A stretch of DNA of 64,000 nt from Burkholderia sp. PAMC 26561 (GCF_001557535.2 NZ_CP014306.1:3038001-3102000); one strand, 5' to 3'; counted from the first letter of the stretch, positions 35,371 through 45,230 are shown. Notes: generated from the sequence alone by a model not told the origin. A program made the numbers and translations.

Positions 35371-36176
35371 GCGGCTACCAGACGCTAAGTCTTTTCGATA
35401 TCGGCATTGCGGCCGCGCTGATCGTGGTGAACGGCGTGTTGTCGGTGATGTTGAAGCTCGATCTCGAACGCAAGCTGGCGTGGGCGGCGGTGCGAACCGT
35501 CGTGCAGTTGCTGGCGATCGGCTATGTGCTCGGCTGGGTGTTCCAGTTCGCGCGCTGGTATGTCGTCCTGCCTTTGATGGCGTTGATGACGCTGATCGCG
35601 GGACTGTCGGCATCCAATCGTGGACGGCGGACCTATGCAGGGCAGCGGGCAGACAGCATCGTGTCGATCTGGGTGAGTTCGTGGCTCGTGGCGGCTGTCG
35701 GATTGTTTGTCGTGATCCGCATTCATCCGTGGTACGAACCGCAATACGCGATTCCAATCCTCGGGATGATCCTCGGCAATACGCTCACGGGCGTGTCGCT
35801 CGGGATCGAGCGGATGACGGAGGAACTGACCTCGGGACGCGGCGTGGTGGAGATGTCGCTTGCACTGGGCGCCACGCGCTGGGAAGCGGCGCAGGGTCCG
35901 GCGCGGCAGGCGGTGCGCGCGGGCATGATCCCGACATTGAACCAGATGACCGTGGTCGGCCTGGTCAGTCTGCCCGGGATGATGACGGGACAGGTGCTGG
36001 CCGGACAATCGCCGTTGCAAGCGGTGCGGTATCAGATCGTGATCATGTTTTTCATCGCGGCTTCGTCGGCGCTGGGAACGGTCGGCGCTGTATTGATGAC
36101 GTACCGGCGATTGTTTTCCGCCAAGCACCGGTTCATGGCATCGAAACTGGTCGAGAGGAAAACCAGAAGCAAATAA
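35367..36176 (+). CDS. fetB: FetB-like ABC permease, UPF0014
   Basis: 269 aa inner-membrane permease with about seven helices and UPF0014 signatures: LLAIGYVLGWVF, ILGMILGNTLTGVSLGIERM, LALGATRWEAAQ and GLVSLPGMMTGQVLAGQSPLQAVRYQI. It partners the upstream ATPase. The start overlaps the fetA stop. The stop codon lies in a 13-bp tandem repeat. Confidence 0.88.
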   Translation: MSGYQTLSLFDIGIAAALIVVNGVLSVMLKLDLERKLAWAAVRTVVQLLAIGYVLGWVFQFARWYVVLPLMALMTLIAGLSASNRGRRTYAGQRADSIVSIWVSSWLVAAVGLFVVIRIHPWYEPQYAIPILGMILGNTLTGVSLGIERMTEELTSGRGVVEMSLALGATRWEAAQGPARQAVRAGMIPTLNQMTVVGLVSLPGMMTGQVLAGQSPLQAVRYQIVIMFFIAASSALGTVGAVLMTYRRLFSAKHRFMASKLVERKTRSK

Positions 36177-36211
36177 GGCAGCTAAATAAGGCAGCTAGAT
36201 AAGGCAACTAA
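36173..36211. repeat. Three-copy 13-bp tandem repeat at convergent gene ends
   Basis: ATAAGGCAGCTA recurs at 36173-36184, 36186-36197 and (with one change) 36199-36210, a period of 13. The first copy holds the fetB stop and the last contains the stop of the convergent hybrid kinase. Because 13 is not a multiple of three, TAA falls in all three forward frames. Confidence 0.85.
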
Positions 36212-38145
36212 GCGCCCGGCCGCCGCGCGAACGTATGAATCAGCGACTCGAGCCGTGCAAAATTCACCGGCTTGGTCAGGTGATCGAGGAAACCGGCTTC
36301 GCGGCATCGGCGGATATCCTCGTCCATGCCATAACCCGTGATCGCAACCGACGGCTTGCCGGGCTGCAGCTCGGTCCAGGCGCGCGCGACGTCGAGCCCG
36401 CTGCCATCCGGCAAACCGATATCGCTGACGAGCAGATCGAACACATCCGATCGCGCGAACGACAGCGCTTCGGTTACGGTCGTCGCGACGGCGACCTGAT
36501 GCCCGAGCACTTCCAGGACCTGCGCCATCGCCGACGACGTGTATTCGTTGTCCTCGACCAGCAACACCTTTAGCGACCGCACTATTTCATCGGGGTCCTG
36601 AGTGGCGCTCGGCGACGCCTCGTCTTCAGCGCCGGACTTGACGAGCGGCAAGGTCAGCGTGAAGCGCGCGCCCTTGTCGCGTCCGTCGCTCTGGGCGGTC
36701 AGCGTGCCGCCATGCTTCAACGCCAGCGTGCTTGCAATGGCAAGCCCCAGTCCAAGTCCGCCGAACGCGCGCGTGATGGAATCATCGGCTTGCTCGAAAG
36801 CCGAGAAAATGCGCGGCAACGCTTCGGCGCTGATGCCGATGCCGCTGTCGGTCACCGAAATCGCAATCGTCGATGTGTCCGGATTCCACGTCCGCACCGC
36901 GATATGTCCACCCGCGGGCGTAAATTTCACCGCGTTCTTCATCAGGTTCCAGACGATTTGCTGCAGCCTGGCGGCATCGCCGAAAACCAGCGTCGAGCTC
37001 GCGCCCAGCGTGGTTTCGAGCGTCAGGCCCTTGCCGCGCAGATCGGACTCGGACATATCGAGCGCGCTCGACATCAAAGTCTCGAGCACCACGTTCGCAA
37101 AATTCAGCGATAACTTGCCGCGCGCAATGCTGGTCAGATCGAGCAGATCGTCGATCAGGCGCGCTTCCAGTTCCACGTTGCGCCGGATCAATTCGAGCGT
37201 GGGCTGGGCTTCGGCCGGCAGCGTATGACGCATCTCGAGCAGCCGGACGGCAGCCACGATCGGCGTCAAAGGCGTGCGCAATTCATGCGACAACACGGCG
37301 AGGAAGTGGTCCTTCGCGCGGTTCGCGGTCTCGGCCTGCTCCTTCGCAACGCGCAGGGCGTCGGCGGCCATGTGTTCTTCGGTGACATCGCGGATGATCG
37401 TCGAATAGCCGATCAGGTCGCCGTTATCCGCGCGGATGGCCGTTGTCACGCCCGATGCAAAAAACGAGCGCCCGTCCTTGCGCCATAACCACCGGTCGGC
37501 GCTTCCACTACCTTCGGCACGCGCGATCGCCAGTTCCGCGGCAAAGACATCGGCGTCACGATCTTCCTGACCGTAGAACACTTCGGCCGAGCGGCCGATC
37601 ACGTCATGTGCCGTAAATCCCAAAATGCGTTCCGATGCCGCATTCCACGTCCGTATCCGGCCCTCCTGATCGAGCGTGATGACGGCGTAGTCCTTGAGTG
37701 CATCGACGAGCAGCCGGAAATGCGTCTCCGTCTCCCGCAACGCGCGTTCAACCGCAATGCGTTGCTGGCGTTCGGTGCTTTCCGTCAGCGCACGACGCAC
37801 GACCGCGGGCAAGCGCTGCAGGCGCTGCTTGAGCACGTAGTCGGTGGCGCCGCGCTTGAGCATGTCGACCGCATGTTCCTCGCCGAGCACGCCGGACACA
37901 AAAATGAATGGCGTCTGCGGCACGCGTTCACGCGCGATCGCGAGCGCTTCCACGCCGGAGAAAACCGGCATGACAAAGTCGGCAAGGATGACATCGAACT
38001 CGGTGGTGTCCAGCGCCGCGATGAAATCCTGTTCGGTATAGACAATCTGTACGTCGACCTCATAGTCGGCGCGCTCCAGCTGGCTCAAGGTCAGTTCCGC
38101 GTCGAGCGCGTTGTCTTCTACGAGAAGCAGGTGCAAAGGCTGCAT
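36208..38145 (-). CDS. Hybrid sensor histidine kinase (REC-PAS-HisKA-HATPase-REC)
   Basis: 645 aa soluble kinase. Domains in order: receiver (Asp56 in VILADFVMP), PAS (about 140-255, FRLLVDALKDYAVITLDQEGRIRTWN), HisKA with His287 (FLAVLSHELRTPLTP), HATPase (N-box QQIVWNLMKNAVKF; GLGLGLAIAS), and a second receiver (Asp575 in LLVSDIGLPDGSG). No membrane helix is seen. It follows the single-domain receiver by 67 bp in the phytochrome operon, so it likely acts in the same light-linked phosphorelay. The start at 38145 (MQPLHLLLVED) matches the domain border. Confidence 0.88.
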   Translation of the reverse strand: MQPLHLLLVEDNALDAELTLSQLERADYEVDVQIVYTEQDFIAALDTTEFDVILADFVMPVFSGVEALAIARERVPQTPFIFVSGVLGEEHAVDMLKRGATDYVLKQRLQRLPAVVRRALTESTERQQRIAVERALRETETHFRLLVDALKDYAVITLDQEGRIRTWNAASERILGFTAHDVIGRSAEVFYGQEDRDADVFAAELAIARAEGSGSADRWLWRKDGRSFFASGVTTAIRADNGDLIGYSTIIRDVTEEHMAADALRVAKEQAETANRAKDHFLAVLSHELRTPLTPIVAAVRLLEMRHTLPAEAQPTLELIRRNVELEARLIDDLLDLTSIARGKLSLNFANVVLETLMSSALDMSESDLRGKGLTLETTLGASSTLVFGDAARLQQIVWNLMKNAVKFTPAGGHIAVRTWNPDTSTIAISVTDSGIGISAEALPRIFSAFEQADDSITRAFGGLGLGLAIASTLALKHGGTLTAQSDGRDKGARFTLTLPLVKSGAEDEASPSATQDPDEIVRSLKVLLVEDNEYTSSAMAQVLEVLGHQVAVATTVTEALSFARSDVFDLLVSDIGLPDGSGLDVARAWTELQPGKPSVAITGYGMDEDIRRCREAGFLDHLTKPVNFARLESLIHTFARRPGA

Positions 38146-38212
38146 GGTCTGGGAGCTCAGGCGAACCGGCGCGCGCAGCAAGGCGCCGGGCGGACAAGAT
38201 TGTGCTTATGGT

Positions 38213-38677
38213 TCATTCCGAAGCCGGCTGACGGCGTACCCGCATGGACCCGGGCGGCGGCTCGTTCAGCACGGCCCAGAACACCCCGAGATCCGCAATG
38301 GCCTCGACGAACTCATTGAACTCGACCGGCTTGACCACGTAGGCGTTCACGCCAAGCGCGTAGCTGCGAACGAGGTCCTGTTCTTCACGCGACGAAGTCA
38401 GCATGACGACGGGAATCGCCTTGAGTACCTCGCTCGCGCGAATGGTCTCGAGCACTTCCAGGCCGTCGATTTTCGGCAGCTTCAGGTCAAGCAGTATGAC
38501 CGCCGGATTACCCGGGTTACGCGTGTTCCATTCGCCCTCGCAGCGCAGGTAATCGATCGCTTCCTGGCCGTCGCGCGCCACGATCACCTCGTTGGCGAGC
38601 TGGCTTTTATCGAGCGCGACGAGCGTCAGTTCTAGATCGCTGGGATTGTCTTCGACAAGCAATATGGGTTTCAGCAT
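38213..38677 (-). CDS. Rcp1-like single-domain response regulator
   Basis: 154 aa receiver with no output domain. Acceptor Asp64 lies in VILLDLKLPKIDGLEVL, the acidic pair in LLVEDNPSD, and the conserved Lys in YVVKPVEF. Such Rcp-type receivers accept phosphate from bacteriophytochrome kinases. It follows the phytochrome gene by 46 bp. The start at 38677 (MLKPILLVED) is chosen by domain border. Confidence 0.9.
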   Translation of the reverse strand: MLKPILLVEDNPSDLELTLVALDKSQLANEVIVARDGQEAIDYLRCEGEWNTRNPGNPAVILLDLKLPKIDGLEVLETIRASEVLKAIPVVMLTSSREEQDLVRSYALGVNAYVVKPVEFNEFVEAIADLGVFWAVLNEPPPGSMRVRRQPASE

Positions 38678-38723
38678 GGTCTGGTAATTGACTGGTTTTG
38701 AGCGGGTGCTGCCTGGGTGCGTT

Positions 38724-41159
38724 TCAACCGGACGACGGCGCCGCGCGAGACTTGCGCCGCCTGCCGTCGGCATCTACGGAATCGGTCCTGAACACCTTTG
38801 GCAGCGAGAAATGGAACGCGGCCCCTTCGCCTTCGCGCCCTTCGGCCCACGTCCGGCCGTCGTGCCGCTCGATGATCCGGCGCACGTTCGCAAGCCCGAT
38901 TCCGGTGCCGTCGAATTCTTCCGCACGGTGCAGCCGCTGGAACACCCCGAACAGCTTGTTCACGTACTTCATGTTGAAGCCGACGCCGTTATCCCGCACG
39001 CTCACGATGTATTCGTCGGTCGTCGAATTGACCGACAATTCGATTCTCGCCGATTCCCGCGTACGCGTGTATTTCACGGCGTTCGAGAACAGGTTGCGCA
39101 GCGCGATCTGCAGGAACGCCGGGTCGCCCGTGACACTCGGCAACTCGGGAATGATCCATTCGACCTTCCGGTTTGCGGTTTCCGCGCCGAATTCCTGGAC
39201 CACCGACTGAACGAGCTGATTCAGGTCGACCTGTACCGGCCGCAACGCCGCACGGCCCATTTGCGAAAACGTCAGCAGATCATCCACGAGCACGCCCGCA
39301 AGCCGCGCCGAATCCAGCATATTGGTGAGAAAGCGCTTGCTGCGCTCCGATAGCGTCTCGCCCTCGGTCTCGCGCAGCAGGTCGCCGTATCCGGCAATGT
39401 GGCGCAGCGGCGCGCGCAGATCGTGGGAAACGGAATACGAAAACGCTTCGAGTTCCTTGTTCGCGCGGCTCAGTTCGCTTGCGAGTTCCGCGAGTTCTTC
39501 GGCCCGGCGCAACACGATGTTAAGCATCGATGCACGGAATTCAGCCGCTATTTCAAGTTCCACCGGCCGCCAGCGCAGTGACCGGTTGCGCACGATTTCG
39601 AGCCATGGCGCAAAGTCCTTGCGCGGCGCTACGCTGCCGTCCTGACTCGATACACGCTTGACCGGCTCGCCCGCCCATTTGATCGTGCGCGCGGTTTCGG
39701 GCCGGAACCAGATCACGTAATTGCGAAAAATCTGCGAGATGGGCACAGCGAGAATGCCGCTTGCCGTATCGATATGACGGGATGCGCGCGGCCACTCTTC
39801 AGGCAGTGCGTCGGTTGCATAAACGCCCTTCGTGCTCGATTCGAGCCATTGTGCGAGTGCGAGCACGGTATCGGCGTCGGGCGTGAAACCGATCAGCGTC
39901 ACCTTGCCGTCCGCGACAATGGCCGCGCCCCGCGAGCCGGCGAAACACAACAGATCGTCGGGCGACGATTCCAGGGCCACACGGTAATCTTCGTGCTCCG
40001 AAAGCCTCGCGATCAGACGTGACATCGTGCTGCGCAAGCTTTGCAGGTAAGCGGCCTCGGCGCGCTCTTCCTTCGCCTCGATCTGCAGCGACACAAGCTG
40101 CCCAAGATGCTCGATCGCCATGCGCACTTCGAACGGTACGAGCTGCGCGTCGTGGTCGTGGCAGGAAATCAGGCCCCACAGCTTGCCGCGCACGATAAGC
40201 GACACCGACATGGACGCGTACGTGCCCATGTTGCGCATGTATTCGAGATGAATGGGCGAGAAGCTGCGCAGCGAGGTGTAAGTCAGGTCGGGCGGGCGGC
40301 CTGTGACAGGGCTGACCGGCGGCACGATCCGCACGGGTTTGGCATCGACGTCCGCGACCAGCCGCACGCGCTGCTTGACGTAGAGCGCACGCGCCTGACG
40401 CGGGATATCCGAGGCGGGAAATGTCTGGTTCAGGAACGACACGTAGCTGTCGTCCTTGCTTTCGGCCAGCACGTGGCTGCGGCCTTCTTCGTCGAAATTG
40501 TAGAGAAGCACGCGGCCAAAACCGGTCATCCGGCGCACTTCCTGGACGGCAAGTTCCGCCAGCTCGGTCACTGTCTCCACATCCTGCAGGCTGCGTGTGA
40601 AGGTGCGCACGAGCGGATACATGGATGCAAAGACATCCGAGTTCGAATGCCGCGCGATTTCGAGTTCGACGATCAGGTTGCCGTCATGCCGGTGGATGGT
40701 GATATCGAACTCGGGTCCATCGACGGATGCAATCGGTCGTTCCTGTGCCGATGCCGCCGGCAGATGAAGCACGTTTTCCACCACGCCGATGTAAAGCGGC
40801 GTCTCATCCAGCTCGGCGCTCGCCACGGCATGCGCGATCTGTTCTGCGGCAGTTATGCCGAGCAGTACATCGACCGGTTCGCCCAGTAGCTGCTCGACAG
40901 GCCGCTTTGCAAGCACTGCAAGATTTTCGCTCGCCTGCAGGATAGTCAATGTGTCGGACAGACACAGCAGATAGCCATGCGGCTGGATGCCACCAGGGAT
41001 ATGGATGGGCTCGGCGTCGCATTGCGCATTGGCAGCGCCGGCTGCTAATGCGAGCTGGCGCGCCTTCATGTCAGGCAATGAAGAAGAATATGCGATGTCG
41101 CTGACCGCCGCGCGCGCTGTCGCATCAACGCCCGGCGTTGGCTCGGACCCACTGCTCAT
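38724..41159 (-). CDS. bphP: Bacteriophytochrome sensor histidine kinase
   Basis: 811 aa red/far-red photoreceptor kinase. PAS-GAF-PHY photosensory core: the biliverdin-attaching Cys47 lies near the N-terminus (NAQCDAEPIHIPGGIQPHGY), the GAF motif FPASDIPRQARALY is at 247-260, and the chromophore-region SFSPIHLEYMRNMG around 299-312. A PHY tongue-like segment (WFRPETARTIKWAGEP) follows. The kinase module has His579 (FSYSVSHDLRAPLRHI) and an HATPase end. Its start overlaps the heme oxygenase stop (ATGA), which makes chromophore and photoreceptor supply coupled. Confidence 0.93.
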   Translation of the reverse strand: MSSGSEPTPGVDATARAAVSDIAYSSSLPDMKARQLALAAGAANAQCDAEPIHIPGGIQPHGYLLCLSDTLTILQASENLAVLAKRPVEQLLGEPVDVLLGITAAEQIAHAVASAELDETPLYIGVVENVLHLPAASAQERPIASVDGPEFDITIHRHDGNLIVELEIARHSNSDVFASMYPLVRTFTRSLQDVETVTELAELAVQEVRRMTGFGRVLLYNFDEEGRSHVLAESKDDSYVSFLNQTFPASDIPRQARALYVKQRVRLVADVDAKPVRIVPPVSPVTGRPPDLTYTSLRSFSPIHLEYMRNMGTYASMSVSLIVRGKLWGLISCHDHDAQLVPFEVRMAIEHLGQLVSLQIEAKEERAEAAYLQSLRSTMSRLIARLSEHEDYRVALESSPDDLLCFAGSRGAAIVADGKVTLIGFTPDADTVLALAQWLESSTKGVYATDALPEEWPRASRHIDTASGILAVPISQIFRNYVIWFRPETARTIKWAGEPVKRVSSQDGSVAPRKDFAPWLEIVRNRSLRWRPVELEIAAEFRASMLNIVLRRAEELAELASELSRANKELEAFSYSVSHDLRAPLRHIAGYGDLLRETEGETLSERSKRFLTNMLDSARLAGVLVDDLLTFSQMGRAALRPVQVDLNQLVQSVVQEFGAETANRKVEWIIPELPSVTGDPAFLQIALRNLFSNAVKYTRTRESARIELSVNSTTDEYIVSVRDNGVGFNMKYVNKLFGVFQRLHRAEEFDGTGIGLANVRRIIERHDGRTWAEGREGEGAAFHFSLPKVFRTDSVDADGRRRKSRAAPSSG

Positions 41160-41755
41160 GCCGTTGCCCCCGAATCTGCGCGAACCGCGCCGAGCCAGTC
41201 GTGCAGTCCGTCGAATGTGGCAATCGCAGCCTCGAGCGCAGCATCGTATTGGTCACGCGGCACTTCACCGCTCGCCGTTTCGCGAAACGCATTCCACATG
41301 CTGCCGGTTCGCGGGCCGTAACCGTCGAAGTACGCGTTGCCCAAGCCGGCATCCAGGCTGAAGAGCTTGGCCACGTGCGGCGCGATGAAACGTCCGCCGA
41401 GCGTCGAGCCTTCCATGACATACATGGAACCGAACACACGGCCAATGGTGTTCATCGCAGGCAAATGGTCCACTGAAGGCGCTGTTTGCGCGCGGGCGGG
41501 GTCGCCGGTGAGAAACGACAGGTCAGCTTCGAGAAGCGCTGCCTTCCGACGTGCTTCAAAGAATTGGCGCAAGTGCGCCGGCACGGACCGCGCAGCCAGG
41601 TCTTCCCACGGCGCAACATAGCCATAAAAGCCGTCGAGCAGCGCGACATAGTCTTCACGCGGCCATTCGGGGCGCATCAGGTCCAGTTCGTTTTCAAGCC
41701 GCGTATGACTCTCGGCGGTTGCAGCCTTCAGAAGGGACAGAAGTTCGTATTGCAT
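41156..41755 (-). CDS. bphO: Biliverdin-producing heme oxygenase
   Basis: 199 aa heme oxygenase that opens heme to biliverdin, the phytochrome chromophore. The proximal heme ligand is His17 in ATAESHTRLENELD, and the distal helix motif is GSMYVMEGSTLGGRFI. The ATG at 41755 (MQYELLSLLKAA) is preferred; the longer in-frame start is upstream of the conserved region. First gene of the light-sensing operon. Confidence 0.9.
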   Translation of the reverse strand: MQYELLSLLKAATAESHTRLENELDLMRPEWPREDYVALLDGFYGYVAPWEDLAARSVPAHLRQFFEARRKAALLEADLSFLTGDPARAQTAPSVDHLPAMNTIGRVFGSMYVMEGSTLGGRFIAPHVAKLFSLDAGLGNAYFDGYGPRTGSMWNAFRETASGEVPRDQYDAALEAAIATFDGLHDWLGAVRADSGATA

Positions 41756-42068
41756 GGTCCGTTCATGGTTTTCCACGGGGTTGCGGCGCATTGGCCCACG
41801 TCGCATTACGACGATGCATGAGATCCGCAGCTTTTTAGCGGACACCTCGTTGCCGATGCAAGGCCGGCCGGCGTGCGCGAGGATATCGGCAAGGATTACC
41901 GAAAATCAATTTTTGCCAACTGCAAAAAGGTAAGAATAACTGCAGCGAACTCCCGCGAGCGCCTTTACCAGCTTGACTCACGCGCTGTCGCGTCAATTTT
42001 CGATACCGCGCGCCCATTCTACGCAAGAGGCGCTTTGTTGACCACGGGCAGCGATTACGTGTTGCGGG
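41756..42068. other. 313-bp non-coding gap upstream of bphO
   Basis: No gene is supported. It must hold the bphO promoter (minus strand) and the 3' end region of the small hydrophilic gene beyond it. An AT-rich patch at about 41905-41945 is the likeliest promoter site. I see no clear terminator. Confidence 0.5.
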
Positions 42069-42359
42069 TCAGGGCTTGCGAGGGCTGTTCGTGTTCGCGT
42101 GCTCGTCGGTTTGCGTCCGCTCCTGATAGTCTGCGCCGCCACGGCGATCCGTATCTTCGAGTCCCCGCTCCAGATCCTCATGCGCCTGTTCCCCGACCTT
42201 GCGCGGCTCGCGATCATCTTGCGAGGCCGGGCTTTCATCGGTTTCATGCGGAAGCGGCGCGGCCGTATCGACCGCGCGCTTGCTTTCCAGTTCGCGGCCG
42301 TCGTCAGTCGGACCGGCTCGCGTGGCTTCGTCGTGGGATGTCTTGCCTTGCTGCGTCAT
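42069..42359 (-). CDS. Small hydrophilic hypothetical protein in the NHEJ operon
   Basis: 96 aa, almost entirely charged and polar (rich in Asp, Glu, Arg, Thr and Gln; no Cys, Trp, Met beyond the start; no hydrophobic stretch), so probably intrinsically disordered. It begins MTQQGKTSHDEATRAG. It starts 17 bp after the ligD stop on the same strand, suggesting cotranscription. No known domain is recognised. Confidence 0.6.
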   Translation of the reverse strand: MTQQGKTSHDEATRAGPTDDGRELESKRAVDTAAPLPHETDESPASQDDREPRKVGEQAHEDLERGLEDTDRRGGADYQERTQTDEHANTNSPRKP

Positions 42360-42376
42360 TGCAACCTCCGGGCGGT

Positions 42377-45202
42377 TTATTTGATATCGAGCCGCTTTTT
42401 CATGGCAGCGGAGATGCGTTGTTTCGTCTTCCAGTACTCGGCCCATGGATCGGCGTCGAGTTCGTCCAGCCGCTCATGCAGATTGCCGATGTTCCATTGA
42501 TCGCCGGCCGTGGTGGCATCGAGTTCATCCCAGCCGATCGGCACCGACGCCCCCATTCCCGGCCGTGCGCGCAATGAGTATGCGGCGACCGTGCTTGAGC
42601 CGCGGTTATTGCGCAGGTAATCGACGAAGATCTTGTCCTGACGATTCTGCTTGCCCATCTTCGCCGAGAAATATTTTGGCAACGCGCCGGCCATGTGCTG
42701 CGCGACGGCTTGCGAGAAACCCTTCACTTCATCCCATCCGGCTTGCGGCGTGAGCGGTACGACTACGTGCAAGCCCTTGCCGCCGCTCGTCTTGCAAAAG
42801 GAGGCAAGGCCGAGTTCTTCCAGCAGTTCGCGCGTGAGACGCGCGGCTTCCTTCATGCGGTCCCAGCCGAGTCCTTCGCCGGGATCGAGGTCGAAGACCA
42901 TGCGGTCAGGTTTCTCCAGCTTCGCCGCAAGCGCGTTCCACGTGTGCATTTCAATGGTGCCCATCTGCGCCGCGCCGACGAGCGCGCCGACGTTTTCTAT
43001 CGTGATGAGCGCCGGGTGTCCAGGATCGATACCCGGATGCTGTTTCACGTTCGGGATCGTGAGTTTTTCGCTGTGCTTTTGAAAGAACATCTCCCCGCCG
43101 ATATCCCCTGGTGCTCGAACCAGCGACACGGGACGGTCCTTCAGATGCGGCAGCATCCAGGGCGCCACGGCTTCGTAGTAAAGGGCAAGGTCGAGCTTGC
43201 TGACACCCGTCGATGGATCGAGCACGCGCTCCGGATGGCTGATCTTCACGCCGGCAACCAGTTCAGCGCCGGCGGTTTTTTTCGCGGCGGCTTTCTTGGG
43301 CGGGGCTTTCTTGGCTGGGGCTTTCTTGGCGACGGCATTGGTTTTGCTCACCGACTTCGCCGCCGATTTTTTCGCGGGCGCCGCTGCGACTTCGTTTTCG
43401 TCGTTCAATGCGACCTCCTTCGTCGATTTCGGCTCTTCCTTCACGATCTCTTTCGCGGGTTTATCGGTTCTCAAACTGACGAACGATGCCTGCCGGACAA
43501 TCCGCTCAGACGTCCACTCGGCAAAGTTGCACTCGGCGACGAGCTCCGGCGTGACCCAATGCACCGGCGTACGGCTGCGCTCTTTTGGCGCCGACGCAAA
43601 CGGCATCTTTTGAATCTCGCGTTTATCGAGTTGCTTCTTGATATCGCGCAGGGTTCCGGCATTGAAGCCGCTGCCCACGCGGCCAGCGTATTGCAGCTTG
43701 CCTTTTGCATCGTAGACGCCAAGCAGCAAGGCGCCGAACTCGCCACGGCTGCCAGTAGGCTCCGAGTATCCGCCGACCACGAACTCCTGCCGCCGCCTGC
43801 ATTTCAGCTTGATCCAGCTATTGCTGCGCCCAGACGTATAAGTGCTGTCGCGACGCTTGCCGATGATTCCTTCCAGCGCCATGTCGCACGCACTTTTCAA
43901 CAGATCGTCCGCGCCGAATTCGAAGTCCGCCGAAAAGCGCAGTACGTCGTCGTCCAGCGGTTCCAGTAGCGCTTGCAGGATCGCCCGGCGCTGGATCAGC
44001 GGCACGTTGCGCAGGTCGTAACCATTCAGAAAAGGGATATCGAAGAAATAGATCGCGATGTCTTGCGGACGGTTTGTATCGAAGGCGTTCTGCAGCTTCT
44101 GGAAATTCGGCAGATCGTTGTCGTCCAGCACGACGGCTTCGCCGTCAAGCCATGCGTTCTGTACATCGAGCTTGTCGAGCGCCTTGACCTCACGGCTGAA
44201 CTTGTCGGTCCAGTCGTGGCCGTTGCGCGTAAAGAATTGCGCTCGCGCTGCCTTTGGCTTTGCACCGCCCTCGCGGTCTATGCGGATCATGATCCGATAT
44301 CCATCGAACTTGATCTCGTACGTCCAGTCATCGCTCGAAGGCGACGCGTCCACGAGCGTCGCAAGTTGCGGTTTCATGGTGGCGGGGAGTTTCGCCTTGA
44401 CCGCGTCCTGGATGGCGGGGTTATCGGCGAGGGTGCGCAGCGATTCAGCGCTGCGGTTCGCGACGATGTCCGGCCGCGGCCGCTCGGGACTCGTTCCCTT
44501 GTCCTTGACGGCAGGCCGCTTTGGGGATGGCGCCGCTTTCGTCGTCTTCGCTGCGCTCTTGCGCTCGGCGCGCTCGCGCACCTCACCGCTTTTCGTGCGC
44601 GCGCCAAGCGAATCGCTCATCACACTGCCGGGCTTCTTGAGCAAAACGTCGTAGTCGGCTTCGTTGCGGGCTTCGTCGTCGCGTTCCTTGATCAGCAACC
44701 ACTGTTCTTTGTCGCCATTGCCGCGCATATGGCTGCGCACGAGCGTCCAGCCGCCCTGCAGCTTGTCGCCATGAAGCACGAACTTGAGCTTGCCCTTTTC
44801 ATACGTGGCGCGCGCTTCATCGATACTCCCGCTTTGCGGCTCCCACGTCCCGCGATCCCAGACGATTACGCTGCCCGCGCCGTAATTGCCTTCGGGGATC
44901 GCGCCTTCGAACGAACCGTAATCGATCGGATGGTCCTCGACATGCACAGCAAGCCGTTTAACCGATGGATCCAGGCTCGGCCCCTTCGGCACGGCCCACG
45001 ACTTCAGCGTGCCGTCGAGTTCGAGCCGGAAGTCGTAGTGAAGCCGGCGTGCGTCGTGCTCCTGAATGACGAACGAAAGCTCGCTCGCCTGCGCCTTTTT
45101 CGATGCGCGTCGGGCTTTAGCTTTTTCAGCAGCGTCGCCGGAAGGTTCCGGCGTCTGGTTGAAACGCCGCATGCGCTGATAGGTTTCGAGTTTTCCAGCC
45201 AT
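42377..45202 (-). CDS. ligD: LigD, multifunctional ATP-dependent DNA ligase D
   Basis: 941 aa NHEJ enzyme with all three modules in the order phosphoesterase (about 40-190, RRLHYDFRLELDG with His55), ligase (about 275-575, adenylated Lys298 in YEIKFDGYR) and polymerase/primase (about 650-935, catalytic Asp771 and Asp773 in VFDLDPG; SGGKGLHVVVPL). It processes and seals double-strand breaks bound by Ku. A Lys/Ala/Pro-rich linker (about 607-645), resembling histone H1 tails, joins ligase and polymerase. It follows ku by 28 bp. Confidence 0.95.
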   Translation of the reverse strand: MAGKLETYQRMRRFNQTPEPSGDAAEKAKARRASKKAQASELSFVIQEHDARRLHYDFRLELDGTLKSWAVPKGPSLDPSVKRLAVHVEDHPIDYGSFEGAIPEGNYGAGSVIVWDRGTWEPQSGSIDEARATYEKGKLKFVLHGDKLQGGWTLVRSHMRGNGDKEQWLLIKERDDEARNEADYDVLLKKPGSVMSDSLGARTKSGEVRERAERKSAAKTTKAAPSPKRPAVKDKGTSPERPRPDIVANRSAESLRTLADNPAIQDAVKAKLPATMKPQLATLVDASPSSDDWTYEIKFDGYRIMIRIDREGGAKPKAARAQFFTRNGHDWTDKFSREVKALDKLDVQNAWLDGEAVVLDDNDLPNFQKLQNAFDTNRPQDIAIYFFDIPFLNGYDLRNVPLIQRRAILQALLEPLDDDVLRFSADFEFGADDLLKSACDMALEGIIGKRRDSTYTSGRSNSWIKLKCRRRQEFVVGGYSEPTGSRGEFGALLLGVYDAKGKLQYAGRVGSGFNAGTLRDIKKQLDKREIQKMPFASAPKERSRTPVHWVTPELVAECNFAEWTSERIVRQASFVSLRTDKPAKEIVKEEPKSTKEVALNDENEVAAAPAKKSAAKSVSKTNAVAKKAPAKKAPPKKAAAKKTAGAELVAGVKISHPERVLDPSTGVSKLDLALYYEAVAPWMLPHLKDRPVSLVRAPGDIGGEMFFQKHSEKLTIPNVKQHPGIDPGHPALITIENVGALVGAAQMGTIEMHTWNALAAKLEKPDRMVFDLDPGEGLGWDRMKEAARLTRELLEELGLASFCKTSGGKGLHVVVPLTPQAGWDEVKGFSQAVAQHMAGALPKYFSAKMGKQNRQDKIFVDYLRNNRGSSTVAAYSLRARPGMGASVPIGWDELDATTAGDQWNIGNLHERLDELDADPWAEYWKTKQRISAAMKKRLDIK

Positions 45203-45230
45203 CGGCGGGTCCGCTTGACGGTTGCGTGCT

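Noticed and set aside
36173..36211. Possible CRISPR-like short repeats
   Set aside because: Units are 13 bp, directly adjacent with a one-base spacer, and only three; there are no spacers or cas genes.
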